Positions 10,331 to 20,581 of a stretch of DNA of 64,000 nt are shown here, piece after piece. The stretch spans positions 109,482,278 through 109,546,277 of the forward strand of contig CM066043.1 in assembly GCA_033557465.1 (NCBI GenBank), read 5' to 3'. The number at the start of each line of letters is the position of its first letter. The stretch's first letter is position 1. The position numbers and the translations under genes are program-made. Origin of the DNA: Ichthyophis bannanicus. Its lineage: Eukaryota; Chordata; Amphibia; Gymnophiona; Ichthyophiidae. The notes below the pieces were generated by a model that saw only the letters and a list, made by a program, of their open reading frames with translations, searched no databases and was not told the DNA's origin.

Positions 10331-12412
10331 CTCAGGGAGTCGTTAGCAGGATGGGAACAGCTGGGGGCTGTAGAAAAATAGTGGGCAAAACTGAAAGGAG
10401 ATATTTTAAGGACAACCAATCTTTTTGTTAAAATGGCAAATAAAGGTAAAAAGAAAAGGAGACCGCTATGGTTTTCAAAAGAAGTAGCTGAAAAGGTGAA
10501 GAAAAAGAAGGAATCCTTCATGAAATACAAGAGATCACAGAGAGAGGAAGACAGGCATCTATATTTGGAAAAACTTAGAGAAGCTAGCAAAGTAGTCGGG
10601 AAAGCAAAGATTCAAAAAGAGGAGGAAATAGCCAATGCAATAAAATGGGGGGATAAGACATTTTTCAGATATGTTAGTGAGAAGAGGAAGGGTAAAAGTG
10701 GTATTGTCAAGGGTGAAGGCGAGGAATATGTAGAAGCTGATGAGGATAAAGCAGAATTGCTTAACAAATATTTCTGTTCTGTGTTCACAGATGAAGAACT
10801 AGGAACAGGACCTCAGAAAACACCCACAAACAGGAACAGAAGCAAGGGGCATCTTGAAGAATTTTCAGAAGACTGTGTTCATGAGAAACTAGCTAAACGT
10901 AAAGTAGACAAAGCGATGGGACCGGATGGGATACACCCTAGAATACTGAGGGAACTTGAGGACGTTCTAGCAGCTCCACTGACTGACCTTTTCAATGCCT
11001 CGTTGGAGTCGGGAGTGGTGCCAAAGGACTGGAAAGAGGCTCATGTGGTCCCTTTACACAAAAAACGGAAGTAAGGATGTGGCTGAAAACTACAGGCCGG
11101 TTAGTTTAACTTCGGTGGTGAGAAAATTATTGGAAACGCTGCTGAAAGAGAAAATAGTGAGGTTTCTGGAGTCCAGCGGATCCGAGGTAGCATGGATTAA
11201 CCAGAGGCAGGACTTGTCAGACAGATCTGATTGATTTCTTTGACTGGGGAACGAGGGAGTTGGACCTAGGGAGAGTCCTAGATGTGGTTTATTTAGATTT
11301 CAGTAAAGCCTTTGACACTGTTCCTCACAGGCGACTTATAAACAAACTGAGCACCCTAGGGATGGACCCTAAAGTTACTGCTTGGGTTAGAAATTGGTTG
11401 AGTGGGAGACGACAAAGAGCACAGGTAAATGGAGCTCACTCTGAGGAGAAGGAAGTTACCAGTGGTGTGCCCCAGGGATCTGTCCTTGGTCCGATTCTTT
11501 TTAATATCTTTGTTAGTGATATAGCGGAAGGGCTGTCGGGTAAGGTCTGCCTCTTTGCGGATGATACCAAAATCTGCAATATAGTAGACACCCAGGAAGG
11601 TGTAGATAATATGAGGAGGGATCTAGCTAAGCTTGAAGAATGGTCTAGAATTTTGCAGCTGGGATTTAATGTTAAAAAATGCAAGGTCATGCATTTGGGC
11701 AGCAGAAATCCAAGGGAGCAATATAGTATAGGGGGTGAAGTACTTTTGTCCACTAAAGAAGAGCGGGACCTAGGCGTGGTTGTGTCTGATGATCTTAAAG
11801 TAGCAAACAGATAGAAAAGGCGACAGCAAAAGCTAGAAGGATGCTTGGGTGCATAGGGAGAGAAATGGCTAGCAGAAAAAAGGAGGTGATAGTGCCTTTG
11901 TATAAGTCTTTGGTGCGACCTCATTTGGAGTATTGTGTGCAATTCTGGAGACCGCACCTTCAAAAGGATATAAACAGTCTGGAGTCAGTACAGAGGGTGG
12001 CTACTAAAATGGTTAGTGGTCTTCATTATAAAGCATATGAGGACAGACTTAAGGATCTTAATATGTACACCTTAGAGGAAAGGCGAAATAGAGGTGATAT
12101 GATTGAGACATTTAAATACCTCCGTGGCATAAATGCACAGGTGGAGAGCCTCTTTCAATTGAAAGCAAGTTCTAGGATGAGGGTGAAAGAGGATAGATTC
12201 AGGAGTGATATGTGGAAATATTTCTTTACGGAAAGAGTGGTGGATCCGTGGAATAGTCTCCCAGTGGAGGTGGTAGAGATGAGGACAGTATCTGAATTCA
12301 AAAAAGCATGGGACAAACACAGAGAATCTCTAAAGGAAAAAAGGGAACTGTTGTAGTTGTTGATATGGAAGGACAGACTAGATAGGCCATGTGGTCTTTT
12401 TCTGTCGTCATT
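10331..12412 (+). mobile_element. CR1/L3-like LINE CR1-C, 5'-truncated
   Basis: A second CR1 subfamily, clearly different in sequence from CR1-A and CR1-B. It contains the RT-containing part of ORF2 and a short 3'UTR ending in GACTAGATAGGCCATGTGGTC and TTTTTCTGTCGTCATTCTT, a CR1-type 3' end. The endonuclease is absent. It sits inside E1 between its endonuclease and RT parts. The 5' boundary is approximate. Confidence 0.85.
10433..12356 (+). pseudogene. CR1 ORF2 reverse transcriptase (CR1-C)
   Basis: Linker and fingers at 10433-11074 (MANKGKKKRRPLWFSKEV, KAMGPDGIHPRIL, PKDWKEAHVVPLHKK). After a frameshift come NYRPVSLTSVVRKLLE (10995-11234) and the palm at 11260-11814 (VYLDFSKAFDTVPH, SGVPQGSVLGPILF, FADDTKICN). 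A stop near 11814 is followed by the thumb and connection at 11841-12356 ([28 protein letters not shown]). The catalytic Asp residues are preserved (LDF and FADD), but at least two frame breaks make it non-coding. In the family it carries out target-primed reverse transcription. Confidence 0.88.
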
Positions 12413-13299
12413 CTTCACAGCCCCCTCTCAGTACCACTTTACTCGCCTCCCAAAACAAAACGGGAGAAGCTTTGTGCTTTCTATTAAATTGCACAGTCAT
12501 CCCACTGGCCCCACAAAAATTGCCGAAAATCATCATCCTCCCACAGATAAGCTGGAAACTGCCATCCCCAGTGCATCTCCCGCTGCCCTTCCCAGTTCAC
12601 CCACCCCATATCATGGTCAGAGATGACTATAGGCTCAATCTCCACTCGGAGAATGTGACTAAAACCACCCACAGAAACCAAAATATAGTCTAGCCCAGAC
12701 CAGATGCCATGAGCTCAGGACAGATGAGTATAATCCCTGGCGCCGGGGTGGAAGGCTTGCCAAACATCCATCAAACCAGTCATTTTACACAAATGACCAA
12801 CTTCCTTATTTATCTAACTCTGGTTCCCACCCTGCCCCGAACAGTCCTGCTCTGGATCATGGGGACAGTTGAAGTCGCCCAAAAACACTTGACGTTGTGC
12901 GTCCCATGAGACTTGATGGAGCAACTTGTTAAAAAAAAAAGTATGATCATAATCATTTGGTGCATAAACATTACCAATCAATAACTCCTCATTGTACAAT
13001 TTAGCCCGCAGAAAGATATATTGCCCCTATGGGTCCGCTTTCCATTCAGTCATCTCGAAAGGGAGCTCCCACTTCACCAAGACTGCCACTCCTGCTTCGC
13101 AAAATCCCAAGAAAGCCCCATAAACAGTAGATACCCAATCCCGCCAGAGCTTCACATGCTCAAGCGCACTCAAATGCGTATCCTGAAGCAAGGCCATCTG
13201 GAAACCATTATGCTTCAATGCCTGGAGAATTTTTGTGCACTTAATCAGGGAAGTAATACCGCCCATGTTCCATGAAGCGAGATGCAAGTTGAGTGACAT
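12413..13299 (-). pseudogene. L1 ORF2 endonuclease domain remnant (E1)
   Basis: The ORF2 start is at 13299 (MSLNLHLASWNMGGI), followed by the endonuclease blocks LLQDTHLS, AGVAVLV, YAPNDYDHTFF, FLGDFNCPHD and a terminal SDHDMGWV. These correspond to the APE-type Asn/Glu/Asp/His catalytic positions of L1 endonuclease (LLQDTHL replaces the usual QETH). The piece ends at about 12413 where CR1-C begins. Several frameshifts separate the blocks. In L1 this domain nicks the target site. Confidence 0.8.
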
Positions 13300-13770
13300 G
13301 GCTCTTACACGTTAGGGGGACATAATTGCTTCCTAGTAATGAGCCACCCAGAGGCTGCCCAGCCTCAACCCCTAAGTGTGAGAATAATGGAAGCACTATT
13401 AAATAAGGTGCGTGATGCTGCACTGCAGGCCAACAGTCCAACCCACATAAAAACCCCTCCATCCCACCTGCCCTCTGCTCAACCAAACCAAATGTACCAC
13501 GACCCCATCAACCATCGTCACACAACCACAGGCACAATCCACTTACACTCCCACCCGGCATATCCCCATCCTCCCTCTCCTCTCTCATCTGAACTATTTA
13601 ACAAACTGTATACACACAACAATTTCCCCACAGAATACAAAACCCAACAAACACCATACTCCATGATCACGGAGTAGCCCACACAGGAAAGAGCTTCGGG
13701 GCAAACCCACCTGCCAACAAAGACAATCCCCCAAATTAGGAGATCCCGTACAAAGGTAAAGAATTAGTAA
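13300..13770 (-). other. E1 inter-ORF region
   Basis: Between the ORF2 start and the CR1-B insertion. It is C/A-rich on the plus strand and no supported coding sequence is seen. The exact border with the CR1-B 5'UTR cannot be fixed by eye. Confidence 0.5.
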
Positions 13771-13796
13771 GTCCTCTCCAAGGGGGAGGGTCCACC

Positions 13797-13831
13797 AGTA
13801 CCGCCCAGAGGTGGCACCTCTGGGCGGTACT
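13797..13831. repeat. Perfect 16-bp hairpin at CR1-B 5' end
   Basis: Stem AGTACCGCCCAGAGGT (13797-13812), loop GGC, stem ACCTCTGGGCGGTACT (13816-13831). It lies at or near the 5' boundary of CR1-B. Confidence 0.9.
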
Positions 13832-13973
13832 GTCTTGAAGGACTAGAAAAAGGGACTGTTACTTCTGAAGAGAAATCTGCAACTGTGAGTATATACTTCT
13901 GGTAATTTTCTAAAAGGAATTCTTTGTATTAAAGCTAATTAATCTGTGAACCCACTATTTTTTGTTAAATCAG

Positions 13974-14190
13974 TCAGGGCCTAGTAGCAGCAGTTTAAGT
14001 TTACATATAAAACACAGAGGAGAACTTTCTGGTTACATTTCATACCCAGCAGAGAGCTTGTAGTTTAAATTTAATAGTCACTCAGGGCCTAGTAACAGCA
14101 AAGTACTTTTAGTTTAAATTTAAAACACAGAAGAGAGCTTTCTGGTTAAATTTAGAACCCAGCAGAGAGCTTGTAGTTTAAATTTCATAA
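13974..14190 (+). repeat. Tandem about 108-bp duplication in CR1-B 5'UTR
   Basis: TCAGGGCCTAGTAGCAGCA at 13974 recurs as TCAGGGCCTAGTAACAGCA at 14082, followed in both units by AAAACACAGA(G/A)GAGA, CTTTCTGGTTA and CCCAGCAGAGAGCTTGTAG. The units have diverged slightly. Confidence 0.75.
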
Positions 14191-14502
14191 GAAGTTAGAA
14201 CCTAGCAGCAGCTAAGAGCTATAATTTAAATCAAATCAGAATTTAGCTTACCTCAGCAGCACAAGACAGGGTACTGTGTAGCAGCCCTCTTTTAATAAGT
14301 GTTATTTCCCTCCCCACACCCACCCACCCCTGGGATAATCGTAGCTTTATAGGTACTTACACATCTTAAAAGACAGGAGGTGCTCTCAGGTGAAGCTCAT
14401 TACCCAAATCAGTCATACACTAAGGACCTGAGATTAGTTAAGCTTCAGGTGAACAAGGTATATTACACGTATTAGGTACAGTTTTATTAGTATAAATATC
14501 CA

Positions 14503-15477
14503 TTGCAACCCTTAGTAAGTAAAGAACTTAGATCTAAACACAAACTTAAAACTAAGATGCAGACAGCAGTCCAGCAGCGGGATGGGGGCTTTCCAGTCTT
14601 TTGCATTGAGTGTCACATGTATGATTTTCTCCCAGTTGGTGAGAGGTCTTACGTGTGCACTAGGTGCAAGGAGCTCTTTGCTCTCAGGGAACGAGTCCGT
14701 TCTCTAGAGGCTAAAGTAGCAGACTTGGAAAGCATAAGACAGACAGAGAGGTACATAGACGAGACCTACAGGGATATAGTCCTGAAGTCCTACCTCCAGT
14801 CTGGCAGCATCCCTGTTGCCATGGAGGAGAGAGGTCACGTGACAGGAGAGCATCACCCTGGTGTGGCAGGAAGTGATCCTGTAACTAGGACCTGTCCTCC
14901 AAGTGATGTAAAACCCTCTTGCACCGAGGAAGTTTCTCCAGGGCCATGTGCCCATGAGGGAAGGGTTAGGACAGCCGTTATAGTTGGTGATTCGATCATT
15001 AGGCATGTAGATAGCTGGGTGGCTGGTGGACGTGAGGATCGCCTGGTAACATGCCTGCCTGGTGCGAAGGTAGCAGACCTCACACGCCACCTAGATAAGG
15101 TCTTAGACAGTGCTGGGGAGGAGTCTGCTGTCTTGGTACATGTCGGTACCAATGACATAGGAAAATGTGGTAGGGAGGTTCTGGAGGCTAAATTTAGGCT
15201 TTTAGGTAGGAAGTTGAAATCCAGAACTTCCAGGGTAGCATTCTCCGAAATGCTTCCTGTTCCACGCGCAGGACCCAAAAGGCAGGCAGAGCTCCGGAGT
15301 CTCAATGCGTGGATGAGACAATGGTGCAGAGATGAGGGTTTTGGATTTGTTAGGAACTGGGGAACATTCTGGGGAAAGGAGGGGCTCTTCCGAAGGGATG
15401 GACTTCACCTTAACCGTGATGGAACTAGGCTGCTGGCATTAACCTTTAAAAAGGAGATAGAGCAGCTTTTAAACTAG
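14503..15477 (+). CDS. CR1 ORF1: zinc-binding, coiled-coil, SGNH-esterase-like protein
   Basis: An intact 324-codon frame. Residues 34-55 hold a Cys4 zinc-binding arrangement (C34, C37, C52, C55), followed by a short leucine-heptad coiled coil at about 58-80 (LRERVRSLEAKVADLES). The C-terminal half is a GDSL/SGNH-type esterase: block I VGDS with Ser164, block III GTND (215-218) and the DGLH pair Asp299/His302. Esterase-bearing ORF1 proteins are known in CR1-clade LINEs and are thought to aid RNA binding or membrane/lipid interaction; the substrate is unknown. ORF2 follows after about 35 nt. No stop is present although ORF2 is broken. Confidence 0.9.
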   Translation: MQPLVSKELRSKHKLKTKMQTAVQQRDGGFPVFCIECHMYDFLPVGERSYVCTRCKELFALRERVRSLEAKVADLESIRQTERYIDETYRDIVLKSYLQSGSIPVAMEERGHVTGEHHPGVAGSDPVTRTCPPSDVKPSCTEEVSPGPCAHEGRVRTAVIVGDSIIRHVDSWVAGGREDRLVTCLPGAKVADLTRHLDKVLDSAGEESAVLVHVGTNDIGKCGREVLEAKFRLLGRKLKSRTSRVAFSEMLPVPRAGPKRQAELRSLNAWMRQWCRDEGFGFVRNWGTFWGKEGLFRRDGLHLNRDGTRLLALTFKKEIEQLLN

Positions 15478-15512
15478 ATATTAGGGGAAAGCCGACAGTC
15501 GCCCAAGAGCGG

Positions 15513-18475
15513 ATGGTTCGGAAGATTGTATCTTTGAAGGATACTACCAAAAGCAGAGAGGTTCCACAAAAGAGTAAAGTAGCCCAAATGCCCTCAAGTA
15601 TGGAGCAGACTGAGCTTAAAGATCCCAAATTACCCATGTCTAACAATAGCCAAATTAATATGAATAAAATACATTCTCTAAAATGCCTGTATGCAAATGC
15701 TAGAAGTCTAAAAAATAAGATGGGAGAGTTAGAATATATAGCACTAAATGAAAGGTTAGATATGATTGGAATATCAGAGACATGGTGGAAGGAGGACAAC
15801 CAGAGGGACACTGTGATACCTGGGTACAAACTATATCGTAATGATAGAGCTGATCAAATTGGTGGAGGGGTTGCTCTCTATGTTAGAGAGGGCATTGAGT
15901 CAGAAAGGATTAAAGTTTTGCAGGAAACAAAATCTGCTGTAGAATCTATATGGATTGAAATTCCATATAAAAGGGGGAAGGCAATGGCAGTGGGGGTGTA
16001 CTATCGAGCGCCTTGCCAGAATGACCAAATGGATGATGAAATGCTCAAAGAAATCAAGGAAGCTAACAAAGGTTACAGTGCAGTAATAATAATGGGTGAT
16101 TTCAACTACCCCGCTATCGACTGGGTCAGTGTCACGTCAGGACATGCTAGGGAGATAAAGTTCCTAGATGAAATAAATGACTGCTTCTTGGAGCAGCTGG
16201 TTCATGAACCGACCAGAGGGGAAGCCATATTAGACCTAGTCCTTAGTGGAACACCAGATCTAGTGCAAGAGATAAGGTTGTTGGGGCCACTTGGCAATAG
16301 TGATCATAGCATGATCGCCTTTGATTTAATTAGTGGAAGAGGGATAGTAAGGAAATCCACAGTACTACCTTTTAACTTTCGAAAGGGAAACTATGATAAA
16401 ATGAGGAAAACAGTTAAGAAAAACTAAAAGGAAAAGTTGCAAAGGTTAAAGACGTACATCAGGCTTGGCTGTTGTTGAAAAATACTATCTTGGAAGCCCA
16501 GACCAGCTGTATTCCACGCTTTAAGAAAAGAGGAAGGAAGTCCAAAAAACTGCCAGCATGGTTTAAAGGTGAGGTCAGAGAGGCTGTTGTTGCCAAAAAA
16601 GCATCTTTCAGGAAATGGAAAAAAGAGCCAAACGACGAAACCTGGAAACAGCGCAAGCACTGGCAAGTCAAATGCAAGGCATTGATAAGGCAGGCAAAGG
16701 GAGAACTTGAGAAGAAGCTTGCTTCAGAAGCAAAAACGCGAAGTAAAGACCTTTTGAAGTACATTCGTAGCACAAAACCTGTGAGAGAGTCAGTTGGTCC
16801 ATTAGATGATAAAGGGGTTAAAGGAGCACTAAGAGGCGACAAGGCGATAGCAGAGAGATTGAATGAATTCTTTGCTTCAGTCTTTACTGAGGAAGATGTA
16901 GGGATGTTACCCATGACTGAAGTGGTATTTAAAGCTGCGGAAGAATTGAAGGAAATATTGATACATCGGGAAGATGTATTACAACTATTAGATAAACTGA
17001 AGAGTAGCAAATCACCTGGGCCGGATGGTATACATCCAAGGGTGTTGAAAGAACTGAAATACGAGATTGCAGACCTGCTATTAGTAATCTGTGAACTATC
17101 ATTAAAATAATCTCTAATACCTGAAGATTGGAGGATCGCCAATGTAACACAAATTTTTAAAAAGGGTTCCAGGGGTGATCCGGGAAACTACAGACCGGTG
17201 AGCCTGACATCAGTACCGGGAAAAATGGTAGAAACCATCATAAAGAATAAAATTACTCAGCATGTAGATAGTCATGACCTAATGGGAGACAGCCAACATG
17301 GCTTTAGACAAGGAAGATCTTGTCTTACTAATCTGTTATGTTTTTTTGAAGGAGTGAATAATCAGGTGGACAAAGGTGAGTCGGTTGATATTGTGTATCT
17401 GGACTTTCAGAAAGCCTTTGACAAGGTCCCTCATCAGAGACTTTTGGCAAAACTAAAGAGTCATGGGATAGGAGGCAGTGTACTATTGTGGATCAGGAAC
17501 TGGTTAAAAGATAGAAAGCAGAGGGTAGGGCTAAATGGCCAATTTTCCCAATGGAGAAAGGTGAATAGTGGTGTACCCCAGGGATCTGTGCTGGGTCCGC
17601 TGCTTTTTGACATATTCATAAATGACCTGGAAAGTGGAATAACGAGTGAGGTTATCAAATTTGCAGATGACACAAAACTATTTAAAGTTGTTAAAACCCA
17701 AGATGATTGTGGAAAATTGCAAGAGGATCTTGATAAATTGGAAGACTGGGCATCAAAATGGCAGATGAAATTTAATGTGGACAAGTGCAAAGTTATGCAC
17801 CTAGGGAAGAACAACCCAAACTATGGTTACACGATGCAAGGTTCCACATTAGGAACCACCACCCAGGAAAAAGATTTAGGCGTCATTGTGGATACCATGT
17901 TAAAACCCTCGGCCCAGTGTGCAGCGGCGGCCAAGACAGCAAATAGAATGCTAGGTATGATAAGGAAAGGAATGTAAAATAAAACAAAAGATATTATAAT
18001 GCCTCTATATCGTTCCATGGTGAGACCGCACCTTGAATATTGTGTGCAATTCTGGTCGCCGTATCTTAAAAAGGATATAGCGATTTTAGAAAAGGTTCAG
18101 AGAAGAGCCACCAAAATGGTAAAGGGGATGGAAGGATACTCCTATGAAGAAAGGCTAAAAAGGTTGGGGCTCTTTAACCTGGAAAAGAGACAGCTGAGGG
18201 GAGATATAATAGACGTCTATAAGTTAATGAACGGAGTGGAACGGGTAAACGTAGATCGGTTGTTTACCTTATCAGAATATAGAAAGACTAGGGGACATGC
18301 AATGAAGATACAGGGTAAACTATTTAAGACTAATAAAAGAAAATATTTTTTCACTCAACGTGTAATCAAACTCTGGAATTTGTTACCGGAGGATGTAGTA
18401 AAGGCTGTTAGTGTAGCTGGGTTTAAAAAAGGTTTGGACAAGTTCCTGGAGGAAAGGTCCATAAACCATTATTAA
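15513..18475 (+). pseudogene. CR1 ORF2: endonuclease and reverse transcriptase (CR1-B)
   Basis: The endonuclease (15513-16427) shows YANARSLKNKMGEL, ISETWW, GGGVALYVR, YYRAP, MGDFNYP, LDLVLSGTPD and LGNSDHSMIAF, so the Asn, Glu, Asp and His catalytic positions are present. A frameshift near 16420-16425 leads to the linker and fingers (16472-17110, KSPGPDGIHPRVL). An in-frame TAA at 17108-17110 interrupts before PEDWRIANVTQIFKK and NYRPVSLTSVP. The palm (17198-17977) has VYLDFQKAFDKVPH, SGVPQGSVLGPLLF and FADDTKLF. A TAA at about 17975 replaces the GAA of CR1-A. The thumb and end are at 17999-18475. Three lesions only, so it is relatively young. Confidence 0.92.
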
Positions 18476-18642
18476 GAAGGGACCCAGGATATCAATGCTT
18501 GAACCAATACAAGCATTGTGGAACCTGTGTCCCCTGGGGAAACTGCTAGGTACGTATGACCTAGATTGGCCACTGTTGGAAACAGAATACTGGGCTTGAT
18601 GGACCTTGGTCTGACCCAGTATGGCATATCTTATGTTCTGAA

Positions 18643-19040
18643 GTGCAAGCTCTATCTCAGTCAAAGCGGCACACACACATCAGGCCTCATGTTCATCTCA
18701 GCCACCTGATGGTACAGGACAGCTCCAATCATCTATAATACGCCTCATCGAGATCCCGACTCTTGAGGCTGGCCGGGGTAGGTTCTCCACAAATTTCTTC
18801 ACTGTCCCTGCTTGATCAAATACTTGAGCTGCCCCCTCATTGTAGATCCGCAGGAGTGCTGGAAACATCAGGGGTGAAGCGAATGCCATGTTTAAAGAGT
18901 TCAGCACACAAAGGCGTGAATTAGTTTTGTTTCACCGCCAGTAAGGCGGAATAGTCCTGAAAGAGCAGGATCTGATGATTTTCAAGTCACAGGTCTCACC
19001 ACTTGTGATAGGCTTGCAAAAGCAGAGCCTTGTGTTGGAA
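18643..19040 (-). pseudogene. L1 ORF1 C-terminal part (E1)
   Basis: Minus-strand blocks HQILLFQDYSALLAVKQN, LCAELFKHGIRFTPDV and FPALLRIYNEGAAQVFDQ match the L1 ORF1 C-terminal domain pattern (an interrupted array, then GIRF, then FPA.L.I). The ORF1 stop is at 18698. Sequence continuing upstream across D1 is found at 24697-25430. Frame changes between blocks show decay. In L1 this domain binds nucleic acid. Confidence 0.7.
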
Positions 19041-19227
19041 AGAGTAGTTACTCACCTGTAACAGGTGTTCTCCAGGAGCAGCAGAAATCAGTCCTCACAT
19101 ATGGGTAACGTCGGCGCCGACGGAGCCCTGTGCGGAGCATTTACCCAGCTTTCAAAGAAAGCCTTTGGGAATTGCAGCGCGCATGCGCGGTCCCCTTCCC
19201 GCCCAAGGGTGCCATCTTGCTCAGTCT
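19041..19227. repeat. D1 left (3') ITR
   Basis: 187 bp. The first 27 nt (19041-19067) are absent from the right ITR and contain the dyad CACCTGTAACAGGTG; the remaining about 160 bp are the inverted complement of 24535-24696, with CACATATGGGT, CGTCGGCGCCGACG, GAGCATTT and GCGCATGCGCG blocks. Confidence 0.92.
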
Positions 19228-19306
19228 GATGACATAGCTAAAAGACAGCAAAAAAATTAGCAAAAATAAATCATAGGACTGCAACTCCAAGGGGAGGAGA
19301 GAGGGT

Positions 19307-19405
19307 TGTGAGGACTGATTCCTGCTGCTCCTGGAGAACACCTGTTACAGGTGAGTAACTACTCTTTCTCCAGGACCAAGCAGGAAGTCAGTCTTCACAT
19401 ATGGG
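19307..19405. other. D1 internal complementary region (ICR)
   Basis: The first half (19307-19358) is the complement of the left outer tip, including the 27-nt extension and dyad. The second half (19359-19405) is the complement of the right outer tip (TTCTCCAGGACCAAGCAGG onward). The two halves meet at ACTACTCT/TTCTCC, which defines the element's exact ends at 19041 and 24696. In DIRS-1 the ICR templates the joining of ends into a circle; the same role is inferred here. Confidence 0.92.
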
Positions 19406-19544
19406 ACTCCCCAGCTGAAGACTACCGGAGACCTCAAGCCGAAAAAATGAGCTCCCTCGAGCTCGTCAGTACGTAAGGAAGGAATCTTCTCTGAGAACAC
19501 CCCCGACCGGTAGTCCAACACCAGGGCCGGAGGGTAGGAGTTGC

Positions 19545-20552
19545 CTAAACCCCAAAGAGATTATGGAGAACTGCCTGTCTGAAAGCACTGTCCCTGCGGG
19601 ACTCCCTCTCAAGGCAGTAATGGGCCGCAAAAGTCTGGCTTGAAGACCAAGTAGCGGCCCGGCAGATGTCTGCCAACGGAACAGAGCGGACATGAGCCAC
19701 TGACGCAGCCTTCGCCCTGACACGATGAGTAGTGACTCGACCCTCCAACGAGAGGCCGGCTGCCCCATAAGCACAGGCGATACAATCAGCGACCCAAATG
19801 GACAAAGTACGCTTGGAGACAGGTAACCCCAACTTATTCGGGTCAAAAGAAACGAAGAGCTGAACAGCCCTCCGATGCTCCCGCGTACGGTCAAGGTAGA
19901 AGGATAACGCCCTCCTACAGTCCAGGGTATGCAGGACCATCTCAGCCCGGTTGGCATGCGGCCTGGGAAAGAAGGTCGGAAGAACCACCTCCTGATTGAG
20001 GTGGAAAGAGGAGACAACCTTAGGGAGAAACTTAGGGTGAGTCCGTAAGACTACCCTATTCCTGTAGAACCTAGTGTAAGGGGGATCAGACACTAGTGCC
20101 TGAAGTTCACTCACTCGCCTAGCAGAGGTAAGAGCTACCAGAAACAAGGTTTTCCAGGAGAGAAAACGGAGAGGGCAGGTAGCCATAGGTTCAAAGGGCG
20201 GACAAGAAATCCGCTGTAAGACCACATTCAGATCCCACTCAGGGGCTGGTGGACGCAAAGGAGGCTTAAGCAGAAGGAGGCCTCTGAGAAAACGAGCCAC
20301 CAAAGGGTGGTTGGAAAGAGGCCTGCCGTCCACCGGCGAGTGGTGCGCTGAGAGAGCACTGAGGTGAACCCTGACAGAGTTGGACTTAAGGCCTAGATTG
20401 GAGAGGTAAAGCAAATATTGCAATACTACCGCTACCAGGCATGAGAAGGGATTCTCGGTGCGCTGAGCACACCATGTGGAGAATCTACGCCACTTAAGAG
20501 CGTAGGATTTCCTGGTGGATGGCCGTCTAGAGGCTAAGACTACGTCTTCCAC
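19545..20552 (-). CDS. DIRS tyrosine recombinase (D1)
   Basis: An open 335-codon frame. N-terminal core-binding (SAM-like) region at residues 8-90 (STRKSYALKWRRFSTWC, LGLKSNSVRVHLSALSAHH). The catalytic domain has the first Arg in TSARRVSEL (145/146), a Lys-containing sheet (KFLPKVVSSFHL), the HxxR box His276-Arg279, Trp302 (ATWSSSQTF), and the probable nucleophile Tyr312 (AAHYCLE). This is the R-H-R-Y set of phage-integrase-type recombinases, which in DIRS elements integrate the circular DNA. The start at 20552 is the first Met before the conserved region; the natural ORF may begin further 5', overlapping the RT frame. All catalytic residues are present. Confidence 0.92.
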   Translation of the reverse strand: MEDVVLASRRPSTRKSYALKWRRFSTWCAQRTENPFSCLVAVVLQYLLYLSNLGLKSNSVRVHLSALSAHHSPVDGRPLSNHPLVARFLRGLLLLKPPLRPPAPEWDLNVVLQRISCPPFEPMATCPLRFLSWKTLFLVALTSARRVSELQALVSDPPYTRFYRNRVVLRTHPKFLPKVVSSFHLNQEVVLPTFFPRPHANRAEMVLHTLDCRRALSFYLDRTREHRRAVQLFVSFDPNKLGLPVSKRTLSIWVADCIACAYGAAGLSLEGRVTTHRVRAKAASVAHVRSVPLADICRAATWSSSQTFAAHYCLERESRRDSAFRQAVLHNLFGV

Positions 20553-20581
20553 CTCTCTAGGCAGTAGTAGGGGAGCCAGGA

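Larger units (their letters stand above)
13771..18642 (+). mobile_element. CR1/L3-like LINE CR1-B, nearly full length
   Basis: 5'UTR (about 13771-14502), ORF1 (14503-15477), ORF2 (15513-18475 with breaks), and a 3'UTR ending ACCCAGTATGGCATATCTTATGTTC. It is inserted in E1. The ORF1/ORF2 spacing of about 35 nt and the 3' signature fit CR1. It is the only LINE in the window with both ORFs and a long 5'UTR of its own kind; ORF2 carries one frameshift and two nonsense codons. Confidence 0.88.
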
